This document shows, in pieces, positions 9,714-19,238 of a stretch of DNA of 64,000 nt. A model generated the notes under the pieces. It did no database searches and was not told the DNA's origin. It worked only from the letters and a program-made list of their open reading frames with translations. A program made the translations under genes and the position numbers. The stretch's first letter is position 1; each line of letters starts with the position of its first letter. The stretch comes from Rhizobium rhizogenes NBRC 13257 (GTDB lineage: Bacteria; Pseudomonadota; Alphaproteobacteria; Rhizobiales; Rhizobiaceae), in assembly GCF_000696095.1 (NCBI RefSeq), contig NZ_BAYX01000001.1, positions 1 through 64,000 on the forward strand, in the 5' to 3' direction.

Positions 9714-11249
9714 ATGGACAATACAATCCTCGAAATGCGGACCATCACCAAATCGTTCCCTGGTGTGAACGCTTTGGAAAACGTCAATCTGAAGGTCCGT
9801 CAGGGCGAGATCCACGCTTTGGTGGGCGAAAACGGGGCCGGCAAATCCACCCTGATGAAGGTGCTCTCCGGCGTCTATCCGGCCGGCAGCTATGACGGCG
9901 ATATCTATTATGACGGCCAGGTGCGTCAGTTCAAGACCATCAAGGACTCCGAAGAGATCGGCATCATCATCATCCATCAGGAACTGGCCCTTGTGCCGCT
10001 CCTGTCGATTGCCGAAAACATCTTCCTGGGCAATGAGGTCGCCGCCTCGGGCGTGATCAACTGGCAGGAAACCTTCAGCCGTACCAAGCAGCTCCTCGCC
10101 AAGGTCGGCCTCAAGGAATCTCCGAGCACGCTCGTGACCGACATCGGCGTCGGTAAGCAGCAGCTCGTCGAGATCGCCAAGGCCCTGTCGAAGAGCGTGA
10201 AGCTTCTGATCCTCGACGAGCCTACCGCTTCGCTCAACGAAAGCGACTCGGACGCGCTGCTCAACCTCCTGATGGAATTCCGCAATCAGGGCATCACCTC
10301 GATCATCATCACGCATAAGCTCAACGAAGTGCGCAAGGTGGCCGACGAGATCACCGTGCTGCGCGACGGCATGGCGGTGAAGACGCTGAACTGTCACGAG
10401 GAAGAGATCAGCGAAGACATCATCATCCGCAACATGGTCGGTCGCGAACTTGCCGATCGATATCCGCCGCGCTCTGTGCCGATCGGCGAGACCATCCTCG
10501 AAGTCAAGAACTGGAATGCCTTCCACCAGCAACATCGCGACCGCCAGGTGCTGCACGACATCAATATCAACGTCCGCAAGGGCGAAGTGGTCGGCATTGC
10601 CGGCCTGATGGGCGCTGGCCGCACCGAATTCGCCATGAGCGTCTTTGGCAAGTCCTATGGTCACAAGATCAGCGGTGAGGTGTTCATCGACGGCAAGCCG
10701 GTGGACGTCAGCACGGTGCGCCGTGCTATCGACGCCGGGCTTGCCTATGTTACCGAAGACCGCAAGCAGCTCGGCCTGGTGCTGACCGAAAGCATTCTGC
10801 ACAATACGACACTTGCCAATCTCATGGGCGTCTCCAAGGCGACGGTCATCGACGATGTCCGCGAGCTTCAGGTCGCCACCAATTTCCGCTCGAAGCTGCG
10901 TATTCGCTCCTCGGGCGTATTTCAGGAGGCGGTCAATCTTTCCGGCGGCAATCAGCAAAAGGTCGTGCTGTCGAAGTGGCTGTTTTCCGATCCCGAGGTG
11001 CTGATCCTCGACGAGCCGACGCGAGGTATCGACGTCGGCGCCAAATACGAAATCTATTCCATCATCAACCAGCTTGCCGCCGACGGAAAGGGTGTTCTGA
11101 TGATCTCATCGGAAATGCCCGAACTCCTCGGCACTTGCGACCGCATCTACGTCATGAATGAAGGCCGGATCGTCGCTGAATTGCCGAAGGGGGAGGCGAG
11201 CCAGGAAACCATCATGCGCGCTATCATGCGCTCAGGGGAGAAGCACTAA
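9714..11249 (+). CDS. gguA: Sugar ABC transporter ATP-binding protein GguA
   Basis: 511-aa cytoplasmic ATPase of the ChvE-dependent importer, with two fused nucleotide-binding domains. The first has Walker [10 protein letters not shown] near residue 43 and Walker [11 protein letters not shown]. The second has a degenerate Walker A (GLMGAGRTE), as usual in CUT2 sugar ATPases, with signature LSGGNQQKV and Walker [11 protein letters not shown]. Its stop codon overlaps the gguB start in TAATG, so the two are probably translationally coupled. Confidence 0.95.
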   Translation: MDNTILEMRTITKSFPGVNALENVNLKVRQGEIHALVGENGAGKSTLMKVLSGVYPAGSYDGDIYYDGQVRQFKTIKDSEEIGIIIIHQELALVPLLSIAENIFLGNEVAASGVINWQETFSRTKQLLAKVGLKESPSTLVTDIGVGKQQLVEIAKALSKSVKLLILDEPTASLNESDSDALLNLLMEFRNQGITSIIITHKLNEVRKVADEITVLRDGMAVKTLNCHEEEISEDIIIRNMVGRELADRYPPRSVPIGETILEVKNWNAFHQQHRDRQVLHDININVRKGEVVGIAGLMGAGRTEFAMSVFGKSYGHKISGEVFIDGKPVDVSTVRRAIDAGLAYVTEDRKQLGLVLTESILHNTTLANLMGVSKATVIDDVRELQVATNFRSKLRIRSSGVFQEAVNLSGGNQQKVVLSKWLFSDPEVLILDEPTRGIDVGAKYEIYSIINQLAADGKGVLMISSEMPELLGTCDRIYVMNEGRIVAELPKGEASQETIMRAIMRSGEKH

Positions 11250-12457
11250 TGACTACGGCCAGCCCAAGCAAAGAAGGCCCCAGCGTCGTCTCGATCGGCG
11301 ACTATATCCGCAATAACATCCGCGAATACGGCATGCTGATCGCGCTTGTCGCCATTATGCTCTTCTTCCAGATCGTTACCGGCGGTGTTCTCTTCAGGCC
11401 ACTGAACCTGACCAACCTCGTGCTGCAGAATTCGTTCATCGTCGTGATGGCGCTTGGCATGCTGTTGATCATTGTGGCCGGCCATATCGACCTGTCTGTC
11501 GGTTCCGTCGTCGGATTCGTCGGCGCGGTTGCCGCCGTCCTTGTCGTGCAATGGCAGATGAATCTGGTTCTTGCGACGATTATCTGCCTGGCGATGGGCG
11601 CCCTTGTCGGTGCCTGGCATGGCTATTTCGTCGCGTATCACCGCATTCCGTCGTTCATCGTGACCCTTTCGGGCATGCTGGTGTTTCGCGGATTGACCTA
11701 TGCGATCATCAATATGACCGGCAGCGGCAGCAGCATCGGTCCGTTCCCGCCGGCTTTCCAGATCATGGCGACCGGCTTCCTTCCGGATTTCTTCGACATC
11801 GGTGGTATCCATGGAACATCGATCCTTCTGACCGTCGCCATACCGATTGTGATGTTCTTCCTTTCCTGGCGTCGTCGCCAGGTGAATGAAAAACATGGTA
11901 TCGATGTCGAACCGCTGGGCTTCTTCATTGGGCAAAATCTATTGCTTTTTGCAGCGACCCTGTTCCTCGGCTATCAGATTTCCTCCGCCAAGGGCCTGCC
12001 CAACGTCTTGATCGTCATGCTGGTGTTGATCGCAATCTATGCCTTCGTGACCCAGCGGACGACGATCGGCCGCCGCATTTATGCGATGGGCGGCAACGAG
12101 AAGGCGACCAAGCTCTCCGGTATCGATACCCGGCGCCTGACCTTCTATACCTTCGTGAACATGGGCATGCTTGCCAGCATCGCCGGCATCATCGTTGCCA
12201 CGCGTCTGAATTCGGCTACCGCCAAGGGCGGTGACGGTCTGGAACTCGACGTCATTGCGGCCTGTTTCATCGGTGGCGCTTCCGCTTCGGGCGGTGTCGG
12301 CAAGGTGACCGGTGCTGTCATCGGCGCTCTGATCATGGGTGTTCTGAACCAGGGCATGTCGATCCTCGGCTACCAGACGGATTCGCAGAAGATGATCAAG
12401 GGCGCGGTGTTGCTCACCGCCGTCTTCATCGACGTCTATAACAAGAACAAGGGCTGA
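11249..12457 (+). CDS. gguB: Sugar ABC transporter permease GguB
   Basis: 402-aa multi-spanning inner-membrane permease partnering GguA and ChvE. CUT2 permease signatures are GHIDLSVGSVVGFVG near residue 75 and GGNEKATKLSGID in the C-terminal third. The start overlaps the gguA stop by one base. A hairpin follows the gene, so gguC may be expressed at a different level. Confidence 0.94.
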   Translation: MTTASPSKEGPSVVSIGDYIRNNIREYGMLIALVAIMLFFQIVTGGVLFRPLNLTNLVLQNSFIVVMALGMLLIIVAGHIDLSVGSVVGFVGAVAAVLVVQWQMNLVLATIICLAMGALVGAWHGYFVAYHRIPSFIVTLSGMLVFRGLTYAIINMTGSGSSIGPFPPAFQIMATGFLPDFFDIGGIHGTSILLTVAIPIVMFFLSWRRRQVNEKHGIDVEPLGFFIGQNLLLFAATLFLGYQISSAKGLPNVLIVMLVLIAIYAFVTQRTTIGRRIYAMGGNEKATKLSGIDTRRLTFYTFVNMGMLASIAGIIVATRLNSATAKGGDGLELDVIAACFIGGASASGGVGKVTGAVIGALIMGVLNQGMSILGYQTDSQKMIKGAVLLTAVFIDVYNKNKG

Positions 12458-12503
12458 TCGCTAAAGCGCTCAGCCGAGATCTAAAACCAAATCCATGACA
12501 GAG

Positions 12504-12526
12504 TCCGGCTCTCGCTGAGAGCCGGA
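12504..12526 (+). promoter_or_regulatory. Hairpin between gguB and gguC
   Basis: A perfect 10-bp stem TCCGGCTCTC/GAGAGCCGGA around a 3-base loop in the 115-base gap. It has no T run, so attenuation or mRNA processing is more likely than full termination. Confidence 0.5.
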
Positions 12527-12572
12527 GCGGTGGAATGCATCCAGCCTCTGTCTATTAGGAAAGGATGAAACT

Positions 12573-13571
12573 ATGCTCATTTCCCAGATCAAGGGTTCGA
12601 ACGGCGAGATCGTTGTCGCCGTGCGCAACGGACCCGGCGATACCGCCAAGGCTGTCGTCAATGCCGGCAGCGTCTATGCACTGGCAATGGAAGCTGCCGA
12701 TAGCGGCAAGTCTCTCGTTTCCGTCATCGAGGCACATGGTCTCGGCGAGACGATCGATCTGGAAAAAGCCTATGCTGACGGACGTTTCCTGTCGCCGATC
12801 ACCCATCCTGACGCCGCTCACCTGCACCTGACTGGCACCGGTCTCACGCATCTCGGCTCTGCCGCGACCCGCGATTCCATGCATAAGAAGACGAGCGAAG
12901 CGGCTGAAGAGACGCTGACCGACTCCATGAAGATGTTCAAGATGGGCATCGAGGGCGGCAAGCCCAAGGACGGCGAGAAGGGTGTACAGCCCGAGTGGTT
13001 CTACAAGGGCAACGGCTATGGCGCGGCAGCTCCGGGCGCGGCACTCGTTTCTCCGTCCTTCGCGCTTGATGGCGGCGAAGAGCCCGAAATGGCCGGCATC
13101 TACGTCATCGCCAAGGATGGTACGCCGTTCCGCATCGGCTTTGCGCTCTCGAACGAATTTTCCGATCACGTCACCGAGCGGATCAACTATCTCTATCTCG
13201 CCCATTCCAAGCTGCGTCCGGCAAGCTTCGGCCCGGAAATCCGCATCGGCGTTGCGCCGGAGGATATCCGTGGCTCTTCGCGCATCAAGCGCGGCGACAA
13301 GGTGATCTTCGAAAAGCCGTTCCTGTCGGGCGAGGCGAACATGTCGCACACCTTCGCCAATCTCGAATATCATCACTTCAAGTACGACCTGTTCCGAGCG
13401 CCTGGCGACGTTCATGTCCACATGTTCGGCACCGCGACGCTGTCTTTCGCCGACGGTATAAAGCCGGAAGCGGGCGATGTCTTTGAAATCGAAGTCGCCG
13501 AATTCGGCTTGCCGCTGCGCAATCCGCTCGCCGTTGCCACTGAGGAGACTGTGGCGGTTCGCCAGCTCTAA
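12573..13571 (+). CDS. gguC: GguC, FAH-superfamily enzyme (AraD1-like)
   Basis: 332-aa cytoplasmic protein matching GguC of Agrobacterium. Its C-terminal part is a fumarylacetoacetate-hydrolase-like fold, which usually binds a divalent metal through acidic residues and acts on 2-keto acids. Neighbours are a sugar importer, an aldehyde dehydrogenase and a sugar-acid dehydratase. From that, a role as 2-keto-3-deoxy-L-arabonate dehydratase is likely (product: 2-oxoglutarate semialdehyde). The GguC name rests on resemblance; the reaction is inference. AGGAAAGG precedes the start. Confidence 0.82.
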   Translation: MLISQIKGSNGEIVVAVRNGPGDTAKAVVNAGSVYALAMEAADSGKSLVSVIEAHGLGETIDLEKAYADGRFLSPITHPDAAHLHLTGTGLTHLGSAATRDSMHKKTSEAAEETLTDSMKMFKMGIEGGKPKDGEKGVQPEWFYKGNGYGAAAPGAALVSPSFALDGGEEPEMAGIYVIAKDGTPFRIGFALSNEFSDHVTERINYLYLAHSKLRPASFGPEIRIGVAPEDIRGSSRIKRGDKVIFEKPFLSGEANMSHTFANLEYHHFKYDLFRAPGDVHVHMFGTATLSFADGIKPEAGDVFEIEVAEFGLPLRNPLAVATEETVAVRQL

Positions 13572-13636
13572 TCCGTCGAGGCCGGCTGCCCCGTGCGGCC
13601 GGTCGTTTTCAAAAAGATCCAGGAAGGCATGAAGCC

Positions 13637-15070
13637 ATGACCATTCATCAGAATCTGATCGCCGGCGAATGGACCGGTACGACCGGCGCCGAGAACATCA
13701 ATCCGTCGGACACCAACGAGGTCGTCGGCCTCTACGCCAGCGCCAGCGTCCAGGACGTTGCGGATGCGATTGCTGCCGCCAAGGCCGCGTTTCCGGCATG
13801 GTCGCGTTCGGGCATTCTCGAGCGTCACTCGATCCTGAGGAAGACCAGCGACGAGATCCTCGCCCGCAAGGACGAACTCGGCGCGCTGCTCGCCCGCGAA
13901 GAGGGCAAGACGCTGCCCGAGGCGATCGGCGAGACGATCCGCGCCGCGCAGATCTTCGATTTCTTTGCCGGCGAGGCGCTGCGTCTTGCGGGCGAAGTGC
14001 TGCCTTCCGTGCGTCCGAACATCGGCGTCGAAATCACCCGCGAGCCGCTCGGCGTCATCGGCATCATCACGCCCTGGAACTTCCCCATCGCCATTCCGGC
14101 CTGGAAGATCGCACCGGCGCTCTGCTATGGCAACACCATCGTCTTCAAGCCCGCCGATCTGGTGCCGGGCTGCTCCTGGGCGATCGTCGATATTCTTCAC
14201 CGCGCCGGCCTGCCGAAGGGCGTCTTGAACCTTGTCATGGGCAAGGGCTCGGTCGTCGGCCAGGCGATGCTCGACAGTCCCGTTCTCTCCGGCATCACCT
14301 TCACCGGTTCGGTCGGCACCGGCAAGCGCGTGGCACTCGCCTCCGTCGAGCACGGCCGCAAGTACCAGCTCGAAATGGGCGGCAAGAACCCGATGGTCGT
14401 TCTTGACGATGCGGATCTCACGGTTGCCGTCGAGGCCGCCGCCAACTCCGCCTTCTTCTCGACCGGCCAGCGCTGCACCGCGTCGTCTCGCCTGATCGTC
14501 ACCGAAGGCATCCACGACAAGTTCGTGGCGGCGCTGACGGAGAAGCTGAAGACGCTGAACGTCGACAATGCCGTCAAGGCCGGCACGCATATCGGCCCGG
14601 TCGTCGACGCCAAGCAGCTGAAGACCGACACGGACTATATCGAGATCGGCCGCCAAGAAGGCGCCAAGCTCGCTTTCGGCGGCGAGATCATCAGCCGCGA
14701 CACCCCCGGCTTCTACCTGCAGCCGACGCTGTTTACCGAAGCCACGAACCAGATGCGCATCAGCCGCGAAGAGATCTTCGGGCCGGTCGCCTCGGTCATC
14801 CGGGTGAAGAACTATGAAGAGGCGCTGAGCGTCGCCAACGACACGCCGTTCGGCCTGTCCTCGGGCATCGCCACCACCAGCCTGAAGCATGCGACGCATT
14901 TCAAGCGCAATGCCGAAGCCGGCATGGTGATGGTCAACCTGCCGACGGCGGGTGTGGACTTCCATGTGCCGTTCGGCGGTCGCAAGGGCTCGTCCTTCGG
15001 CCCGCGCGAGCAGGGCAAATACGCCGCCGAGTTCTTCACCACGGTCAAGACGGCCTACACGCTGGCCTGA
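13637..15070 (+). CDS. Aldehyde dehydrogenase, likely 2-oxoglutarate semialdehyde dehydrogenase
   Basis: 477-aa NAD(P)-dependent aldehyde dehydrogenase. It has the cofactor-binding ITPWNFP motif, the general base in LEMGGKNP and the catalytic cysteine in TGQRCTASSR. Between gguC and a sugar-acid dehydratase, the expected reaction is oxidation of 2-oxoglutarate semialdehyde to 2-oxoglutarate, the last step of non-phosphorylative pentose breakdown. Succinate semialdehyde is another possible substrate of the same family. Confidence 0.85.
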   Translation: MTIHQNLIAGEWTGTTGAENINPSDTNEVVGLYASASVQDVADAIAAAKAAFPAWSRSGILERHSILRKTSDEILARKDELGALLAREEGKTLPEAIGETIRAAQIFDFFAGEALRLAGEVLPSVRPNIGVEITREPLGVIGIITPWNFPIAIPAWKIAPALCYGNTIVFKPADLVPGCSWAIVDILHRAGLPKGVLNLVMGKGSVVGQAMLDSPVLSGITFTGSVGTGKRVALASVEHGRKYQLEMGGKNPMVVLDDADLTVAVEAAANSAFFSTGQRCTASSRLIVTEGIHDKFVAALTEKLKTLNVDNAVKAGTHIGPVVDAKQLKTDTDYIEIGRQEGAKLAFGGEIISRDTPGFYLQPTLFTEATNQMRISREEIFGPVASVIRVKNYEEALSVANDTPFGLSSGIATTSLKHATHFKRNAEAGMVMVNLPTAGVDFHVPFGGRKGSSFGPREQGKYAAEFFTTVKTAYTLA

Positions 15071-15135
15071 CCATCGATTTCAATGTCCAGGTTCGTACGA
15101 GGCGGCCTGGACGACGGAAAAAAGGTACTGAGATT

Positions 15136-16881
15136 ATGAAGAAGAAAGCTGAATGGCCGCGCAGACTGCGCTCCTATGACTGGTTCGGCGGCACGGGCAA
15201 GAACGCGATCATGCACCGCTCCTGGATGAAGAACCAGGGCCTGCCGGCCGACACGTTCGACGGCCGTCCGATCATCGGCATCTGTAACACCTGGTCGGAG
15301 CTGACGCCCTGCAACGCGCATCTGCGCGATCTTGCAGAGCGCGTGAAGCGCGGCGTTTACGAGGCCGGCGGTTTCCCGGTTGAATTCCCGGTGTTCTCGG
15401 TCGGTGAAAGCACGCTGCGCCCGACGGCGATGATGTTCCGCAACCTGGCGGCCATGGACGTCGAAGAGGCGATACGCGGCAATCCAGTCGACGGCGTCGT
15501 GCTGCTTGGCGGCTGCGACAAGACCACGCCGAGCCTTCTGATGGGTGCGGCTTCCGTCGATATCCCGGTCATTCTGGTATCCGGCGGCCCGATGCTGAAC
15601 GGCAAATGGCGTGGCAAGGATGTCGGCTCCGGCACGGCCGTCTGGCAGTTCTCGGAAATGGTCAAGTCCGGCGAGATGTCGCTGGAAGAGTTCATGGATG
15701 CGGAGCAGGGCATGGCCCGCTCGGCCGGCAGCTGTATGACCATGGGTACGGCCTCGACCATGGCGTCGATGGCCGAAGCCCTCGGCATGACCCTGCCGGG
15801 CAACGCCGCCATTCCGGCGGTAGATGCCCGTCGTCGCGTGATCTCGCAGCTCTCCGGCCGCCGTATCGTCGACATGGTCAAGGAAGACCTGAAGCCTTCC
15901 GACATCCTGACCAAGGAAGCCTTCGAGAACGCCATCCGCGTCAACGGCGCCGTTGGTGGTTCCACGAATGCCGTGCTGCATCTGCTGGCGCTCGCCGGCC
16001 GCATCGGCGTGGATCTGTCGCTCGACGACTGGGATCGCCTTGGCCGCGAAGTTCCGACCATCGTCAACCTGCAGCCCTCGGGCAAGCACCTGATGGAAGA
16101 GTTCTATTATGCCGGCGGCCTGCCCGTCGTCATCAAGGCGGTCGGCGACATGGGCCTGCTGCATAAGGACGCGATCACCGTCACCGGCGAAAGCATCTGG
16201 GACGGCGTCAAGGATGTCGTCAACTACAATGACGACGTCATCGTCCCGCGCGAAAAGGCGCTGACGCAGTCGGGCGGTATCGCGGTTCTGCGCGGCAATC
16301 TGGCGCCCAAGGGTGCCGTCCTGAAGCCGTCCGCCGCCTCGCCGCACCTCATGCAGCACAAGGGCCGCGCTGTCGTCTTCGAAAGCATCGAGGACTACCA
16401 CGCCCGCATCAACCGCGACGATCTCGACATCGACGAGAACTGCATCATGGTGCTGAAGTACTGCGGCCCGAAGGGCTATCCGGGCATGGCCGAAGTCGGC
16501 AACATGGGCCTGCCGCCGAAGGTGCTGAAAAAGGGTATCACCGACATGATCCGCATCTCCGATGCGCGCATGTCCGGCACCGCCTACGGCACCGTCATCC
16601 TGCACACCGCGCCTGAAGCCGCCGATGGCGGACCTCTGGCACTGGTTCAGAACGGCGACCTGATCTCGGTCGATGTGCCGGCCCGCACGATCCAGCTCGA
16701 GATCTCCGACGAAGAGCTGGCCAAGCGCCGCGCTGCCTGGGTCTCCCCGGTCAAGCCACTCGCCGGCGGCTACGGTGGTCTCTATGTGAAGACCGTTATG
16801 CAGGCCGATACCGGTGCCGACCTGGACTTCCTCGTTGGCGCACGCGGCTCGGACATCCCGATGAACCGTGACAGCCACTGA
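15136..16881 (+). CDS. araC: IlvD/Edd-family sugar-acid dehydratase, likely L-arabonate dehydratase
   Basis: 581-aa Fe-S dehydratase. Cysteines of the cluster lie in GGCDKTTPS and SAGSCMTMGTAS, and the C-terminal segment has KYCGPKGYPGM and SDARMSGTAYG. Family members make branched-chain amino acids (IlvD), gluconate products (Edd) or sugar-acid products. Location after gguC and a semialdehyde dehydrogenase favours L-arabonate to 2-keto-3-deoxy-L-arabonate. The symbol follows the S. meliloti araABCDEF scheme and does not mean the E. coli regulator. A terminator follows, and the last 81 bp recur as a relic at 19028-19108. Confidence 0.85.
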   Translation: MKKKAEWPRRLRSYDWFGGTGKNAIMHRSWMKNQGLPADTFDGRPIIGICNTWSELTPCNAHLRDLAERVKRGVYEAGGFPVEFPVFSVGESTLRPTAMMFRNLAAMDVEEAIRGNPVDGVVLLGGCDKTTPSLLMGAASVDIPVILVSGGPMLNGKWRGKDVGSGTAVWQFSEMVKSGEMSLEEFMDAEQGMARSAGSCMTMGTASTMASMAEALGMTLPGNAAIPAVDARRRVISQLSGRRIVDMVKEDLKPSDILTKEAFENAIRVNGAVGGSTNAVLHLLALAGRIGVDLSLDDWDRLGREVPTIVNLQPSGKHLMEEFYYAGGLPVVIKAVGDMGLLHKDAITVTGESIWDGVKDVVNYNDDVIVPREKALTQSGGIAVLRGNLAPKGAVLKPSAASPHLMQHKGRAVVFESIEDYHARINRDDLDIDENCIMVLKYCGPKGYPGMAEVGNMGLPPKVLKKGITDMIRISDARMSGTAYGTVILHTAPEAADGGPLALVQNGDLISVDVPARTIQLEISDEELAKRRAAWVSPVKPLAGGYGGLYVKTVMQADTGADLDFLVGARGSDIPMNRDSH

Positions 16882-16939
16882 GATTGGTGTTTGAAATTTG
16901 AGAGGGGCGGGACGAGAGTTCCGCCCCTTTTGATATGTG
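16801..16939 (+). repeat. Direct repeat copy A (dehydratase end plus terminator)
   Basis: 139 bp that align without gaps to 19028-19166 (offset 2227). I count 18 mismatches, about 87 percent identity. The copy covers the last 27 codons of the dehydratase, its stop codon and the terminator. Confidence 0.9.
16903..16931 (+). terminator. Terminator of the chvE-ggu-ara block
   Basis: An 11-bp stem with one G-T pair (16903-16913 with 16918-16928), GAGA loop and a following T run, 21 bases past the dehydratase stop codon. A near-identical copy sits at 19130-19158. Confidence 0.8.
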
Positions 16940-17009
16940 GCAGGAAATGTCGGCCTTTCAAAGGTATTGATTTCGTTTCATAAATTATGAATTCGCGGCG
17001 AAAATATCG

Positions 17010-18863
17010 CTAATTGATTTCTTCGGGGATAAAGCCGCCGGTCTGGCGTTTCCACAGGCGGGCAAACAGGCCATCTTGTTCGATCAGTTCGTCCGGTCTG
17101 CCTTCTTCCAGGATACGACCCTGATCGAGCACGACGATCCGGTCCATCATGGCGATGGTCGAAAGGCGGTGTGCGATGGCGATCACCGTCTTTCCCTCCA
17201 TCACGAGGTTGAGTTTTTCCTGGATGGCGGCCTCCGATTCACTATCGAGGGCGGAGGTCGCCTCGTCGAGCACGAGGATCGGCGCGTCTTTCAGCAAAAC
17301 GCGGGCGATCGCTACGCGTTGCCGCTGACCACCGGAGAGCTTGATGCCGCGGTCGCCGACGAAGGCATCATAGCCCTTACGGCCTTCGCCGTCCGCAAGA
17401 TCGGTGATGAATACATCGGCTTTTGCCGTCTTCGCTGCCTCTTCGATCTCCTCCTGTGTCGCCTCCGGTCGGCCATAGCGGATGTTATCGCCGACCGAAC
17501 GGTGCAGTAGCGCGACGTCCTGCGCGATGACTCCGATGTTGCGGCGAAGGCTTGCCTGCGTGATCTCGCGAATGTCCTGTCCATCGATGAGGATCGCGCC
17601 GTCTCCGATGTCGTAGAAGCGCAGCAGCAGACTCACCAGCGTCGTCTTGCCAGCCCCGGAGAGGCCGACCAGCCCCACCTTCTCGCCGGGCCGAACCGTC
17701 AGCGACAGATTATCAATGACAGGCTTCCCGGACTTATATGCAAAGCGGACATCCTGGAAACGAATCTCGCCGCTGTTGACCGCGAGACTGGCCGCGTCAG
17801 GCTGATCCGTGATGCTGGGTGGCGTCGTCATCACGGGCATCGCGTCTTTGATCGTCCCAATCGCCTGAAAGATCTGCTGGCCCATCTGCAGGAAGGTGAA
17901 GATCTGCGTAGAGAGCCGTTGGAGGATATAGACCGCGCCGACGAACTCGCCAACCGTGAGGAAACCGTTGACGAGGCCTGAAAAACCGATCGACAGCATT
18001 ACCAGCCAAAGCACCGTATTGAGGAGCACGACAACCAGTTCCGAGGTGCGATAGATACGCTGTTCCCCGTGCTGCGTCTGTATGGCCTTTCGGATGACGC
18101 GGCGGATGGCGCCGGCTTCGCTGTCTTCGGCAGCGAACTGCTTGATCATCTGCATATTTGTGTAGAGGTCGGTGATGGCACCGGCCACGAGGCTACGTTG
18201 CTTGGCGGTGCGGCGCGAACGCTCGGCAAAGATCGGCGCCATCTTGACGGTGAGAGCGACATTGAGCGCGATCCAGACCACGACTGGTAAGGCGAGCTGC
18301 CAGGACAGGCTCGACAGCAGGATCACGGAGCCGACCAGTTGCAGCAGGAAGCGCGGAATGGACTGGAAGGCGGCAATGATCTGCTGCTGGACGGCAGATG
18401 ACACCTGCTGCAGGCGCGAGGCGACTTGTCCGGCATAGAGATCATGGAAAAAGGCGAGATCCTGTCGCTCCACCGCCTTGTGCCCCTGCCACTGGATGGC
18501 GGCCGGCATGCCAATGCCGAGCGTGTGCGAGGTGAGCGTGTTTAGAAGGAACGAGGCAATTGGTATGGCCGGAAAGATCAGGAGCCCGAGAAAGGTCAGA
18601 AGTGGCCATTCGCTGTGCAAGAAGGCGGATGCGCCCTTCTGCGATACGCCATCGACGATGACTGAAAGCCCCCAGATCGTAGTCAGGTTGATGGCCTCCA
18701 TCGCCATGGATGAAAGCGCGAGCGCGATCAACACGCCACGAAACATCGAGATGAAGTGCAGAAGGACGGTGACAGGCCCTTTGGAGGGTAGCGGCCGGTA
18801 GGGAATATCGAGTGGCCGAATCAAATTTTCGAACGGACGGTAGATCGCATCTGAAATCGACAT
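17010..18863 (-). CDS. ABC transporter with fused membrane and ATPase domains (exporter type)
   Basis: 617-aa half-transporter, expected to act as a homodimer in the inner membrane. The N-terminal half has six predicted membrane segments (about residues 40-330). The ATPase half has Walker A GLSGAGKTT, signature LSGGQRQRVAIAR, Walker B ILVLDEATSALD and the H-loop IAHRLST. It belongs to the MsbA/multidrug type; the substrate is unknown. It is alone on the minus strand between two direct repeats, suggesting an insertion. No clear Shine-Dalgarno precedes the ATG. Confidence 0.9.
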   Translation of the reverse strand: MSISDAIYRPFENLIRPLDIPYRPLPSKGPVTVLLHFISMFRGVLIALALSSMAMEAINLTTIWGLSVIVDGVSQKGASAFLHSEWPLLTFLGLLIFPAIPIASFLLNTLTSHTLGIGMPAAIQWQGHKAVERQDLAFFHDLYAGQVASRLQQVSSAVQQQIIAAFQSIPRFLLQLVGSVILLSSLSWQLALPVVVWIALNVALTVKMAPIFAERSRRTAKQRSLVAGAITDLYTNMQMIKQFAAEDSEAGAIRRVIRKAIQTQHGEQRIYRTSELVVVLLNTVLWLVMLSIGFSGLVNGFLTVGEFVGAVYILQRLSTQIFTFLQMGQQIFQAIGTIKDAMPVMTTPPSITDQPDAASLAVNSGEIRFQDVRFAYKSGKPVIDNLSLTVRPGEKVGLVGLSGAGKTTLVSLLLRFYDIGDGAILIDGQDIREITQASLRRNIGVIAQDVALLHRSVGDNIRYGRPEATQEEIEEAAKTAKADVFITDLADGEGRKGYDAFVGDRGIKLSGGQRQRVAIARVLLKDAPILVLDEATSALDSESEAAIQEKLNLVMEGKTVIAIAHRLSTIAMMDRIVVLDQGRILEEGRPDELIEQDGLFARLWKRQTGGFIPEEIN

Positions 18864-19027
18864 GGCTCGCTCGGGCTCTAAATGGAAAGGAGGGCGAGGA
18901 CTCAGCTAGCAGGAATAGGATCACCTTCCAGCTGCAATCTCAATTAGAACATCTTAGCAAAGGTCAGGATTTTTGCGGCGACTCCAAGTCGCCTCGGAGC
19001 CGCCAGCGCCCAGGTTGGCGATCTGGG

Positions 19028-19108
19028 CAGGCCGATACCGGCGCCGACCCGGACTTTCTGGTTAGCGCACGCGGCTCGGAAATCCCGAATAATCGCGATA
19101 GCCACTGA
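19028..19108 (+). pseudogene. Relic of the 3' end of the IlvD-type dehydratase
   Basis: Encodes 26 residues plus stop that match the C-terminus of the 15136-16881 dehydratase at 21 of 26 positions, ending in the same NRDSH. Upstream of 19028 the similarity stops, so there is no functional gene. It is followed by a copy of the same terminator. Confidence 0.85.
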
Positions 19109-19129
19109 GATTGATGTCTGGAATTGGAA

Positions 19130-19158
19130 AGGGGCGGGACGCAAGTTCCGCCCCTTTT
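19130..19158 (+). terminator. Duplicated terminator
   Basis: Copy of the 16903-16931 terminator with the GGGGCGG/CCGCCCC core and TTTT tail intact. It no longer follows an intact plus-strand gene. Confidence 0.6.
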
Positions 19159-19238
19159 GATATGTGAAATACTTACTGTCGCAAGGCTCAGTCGCATAAC
19201 TGCGAATTTTGCGATTGCGTTTTGAGACAGGGGGGCGG

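Larger units (their letters stand above)
19028..19166 (+). repeat. Direct repeat copy B
   Basis: Second copy of the 139-bp repeat at 16801-16939. The last 19 bp are identical and the coding part is diverged, mainly at scattered positions. The rest of the gap 18864-19238 (18864-19027 and 19167-19238) shows no other gene or element I can support. Confidence 0.9.

Noticed and set aside
9618..10958. Long minus-strand open frame (446 codons) opposite gguA
   Set aside because: It is the antisense shadow of gguA. The protein has no domain, is H/D/L/R-biased like other antisense frames here, and the plus frame has clear ABC ATPase motifs.
15055..16878. 607-codon minus-strand frame opposite the dehydratase gene
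   Set aside because: Antisense of a well-supported IlvD-type gene; no family resemblance and no ribosome site.
18812..19108. 98-codon frame ending in the dehydratase relic
   Set aside because: Only its last 26 codons match a protein. The rest overlaps the start of the ABC exporter gene and has no ribosome site.
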